Source: Candidatus Omnitrophota bacterium (lineage in GTDB: Bacteria; Omnitrophota; Gorgyraeia; 2-01-FULL-45-10). Taken from it: DNA of 7,647 nucleotides. Position 1 is the first letter of the stretch. Each line of letters starts with the position of its first letter. Below the pieces are notes generated by a model, which was given only the letters and a program-made list of their open reading frames with translations, was not told the origin of the DNA and searched no databases. The stretch is from NCBI GenBank assembly GCA_022703295.1, contig JAKLDX010000043.1, positions 1 to 7,647 of the forward strand, read 5' to 3'. The position numbers and the translations under genes were made by a program. This document shows, in pieces, positions 6,739 to 7,647 of this stretch.

Positions 6739-7647
6739 ATGAAAAAAACCAAAATTATTTTAGTGCTGGCATTTTCGGCCGCGTTATTAATATCAGCCGC
6801 CGCTTTATTTTACGTTTACAGATCCAACTTCCTGTTTTATCACCAGATGCGCGTTCTGTTACTGGGCGACATTACGAAAAAATATGAATATTCCAAAGAA
6901 GAGTTTATTGATCTATCCTCAAGGCAGGATACGAAGGCATTCGGTTTAAAGTGGTGCTTCAGGCCGCAGGCAAAAATCTTTACCGACGGAACAATAGTCT
7001 GGAATTCTTATTATCCGGAAGCTATCGTGGACGATGTCGAGCACGACGGTAGGCCTGAAGTCTATATCGCCAGTTACACAAAAAAACTGTATTGCCTTGA
7101 CGGCAAAACCGGCAAGGCAATATTTACCTGGCCGTTGCCCTTCGGTATAGCGGGAGGGGTATCGACGCAAGTTATAGATGTTGATGGTGACGGCCGCAAA
7201 GAGATAATCTTCGGCACGCATGCGCCGCTTCCTATAAGGGTATATTGCGTCAGGTCGGATAAAGGTATTTCCGATAAAAAACGGTTTATGTGGCACAAGA
7301 ATGTTCACGGAGATTTCCTTGAGGGAGGACTGTCATCTTTTCTGACGAGCGGCGGCATAGCAAGGATTGTGTATGCTACGAGAAGCGCGCCGTACATTAA
7401 AGGAAGCCTGGGAATTCTTGACGGAAAAGGTAATTTTGTGAACGCCCCGACATATGATATGGACGTCTGTATGTGTATGCCGACTATTTACAAATCGAAA
7501 AGCGGCAGGCTCTATGCGATAGCCGGTTCGCATAGATGGACTCAGGAATTTTACGGCAATAGTTTCCTGAAAAAGAAAATAGAAGAATACGCAAATAGCG
7601 TTTACGCCAAAGATGTTGAGACCGGAAGGTTGGTTTGGGTCAACAAG
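6739..7647 (+). CDS. Membrane-anchored FG-GAP/PQQ-like beta-propeller protein, copy 2 (3' end outside window)
   Basis: The frame is open from the ATG at 6739 to the last base, giving 303 residues of an unfinished protein. It begins MKKTKIILVLAFSAALLISA, a basic start and hydrophobic anchor (about residues 5-26), then NFLFYHQMRVLLLGD. From there it follows the preceding gene almost residue for residue: GLKWCFRP, YYPEAIVDD...DGRPEVYIASY (91-113), YCLDGKTGK (118-126), DVDGDGRKEIIFGTHAPLPIR (147-167), HGDFLEGGLSSF (190-201), IKGSLGILDGKG (220-231). It is clearly a tandem paralogue. Two cysteines (119 and 170) keep the same numbering in both proteins. After SHRW (264-267) it has about a dozen extra residues (region FYGNSFLKKKIEEY) relative to copy 1. 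It starts three bases after the previous stop, with GGGA eight bases upstream inside the end of copy 1, so translation is probably coupled. The ligand or partner is unknown. Confidence 0.82.
   Translation, partial: MKKTKIILVLAFSAALLISAAALFYVYRSNFLFYHQMRVLLLGDITKKYEYSKEEFIDLSSRQDTKAFGLKWCFRPQAKIFTDGTIVWNSYYPEAIVDDVEHDGRPEVYIASYTKKLYCLDGKTGKAIFTWPLPFGIAGGVSTQVIDVDGDGRKEIIFGTHAPLPIRVYCVRSDKGISDKKRFMWHKNVHGDFLEGGLSSFLTSGGIARIVYATRSAPYIKGSLGILDGKGNFVNAPTYDMDVCMCMPTIYKSKSGRLYAIAGSHRWTQEFYGNSFLKKKIEEYANSVYAKDVETGRLVWVNK

Noticed and set aside
6946..7533. Minus-strand open frames at the right end of the window
   Set aside because: The plus strand is open from 6739 to the end and encodes a clear paralogue of the preceding protein, so the minus-strand frames are incidental.

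Overview
The window is a single, tightly packed, one-directional (+ strand) gene run that looks like part of an envelope or extracellular polysaccharide locus. It contains seven protein-coding genes, two of them cut by the window edges. No RNA genes, CRISPR arrays, insertion sequences or convincing terminators are visible. Gaps between genes are -14 to +47 bases, so the run reads as one operon.

Organism: the base composition is middling, with frequent ATA (Ile) and AGG (Arg) codons. The mix of a GT4 glycosyltransferase, a GT39/PMT-like membrane glycosyltransferase and an exosortase-type amidotransferase fits an uncultured diderm bacterium. Omnitrophota is my guess, but this rests on gene content and codon flavour only, with no marker gene in view.

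Layout: (1) 2-313, C-terminal end of a GT4 glycosyltransferase. (2) 313-1218, SAM-dependent methyltransferase with an N-terminal four-cysteine motif. (3) 1222-2508, polytopic PMT_2-like glycosyltransferase. (4) 2556-3287, an AT-rich gene for a membrane-anchored protein with a transglutaminase-like Cys-His-Asp arrangement. (5) 3315-5228, an AsnB-type glutamine amidotransferase resembling the exosortase A-associated amidotransferase family. (6) 5215-6735, and (7) 6739 to the window end, two tandem paralogues with an N-terminal membrane anchor and an extracytoplasmic beta-propeller-like domain carrying Asp-rich calcium-type loops.

How they may work together (inference): the first three genes and the amidotransferase supply and decorate a glycan (sugar transfer, methylation, amidation of a carboxyl group). 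The transglutaminase-like protein and the paired propeller proteins would act outside the inner membrane on that glycan or on proteins bound to it. The least described part is the unit of transglutaminase-like protein, AsnB-type amidotransferase and twin anchored propellers at 2556-7647.
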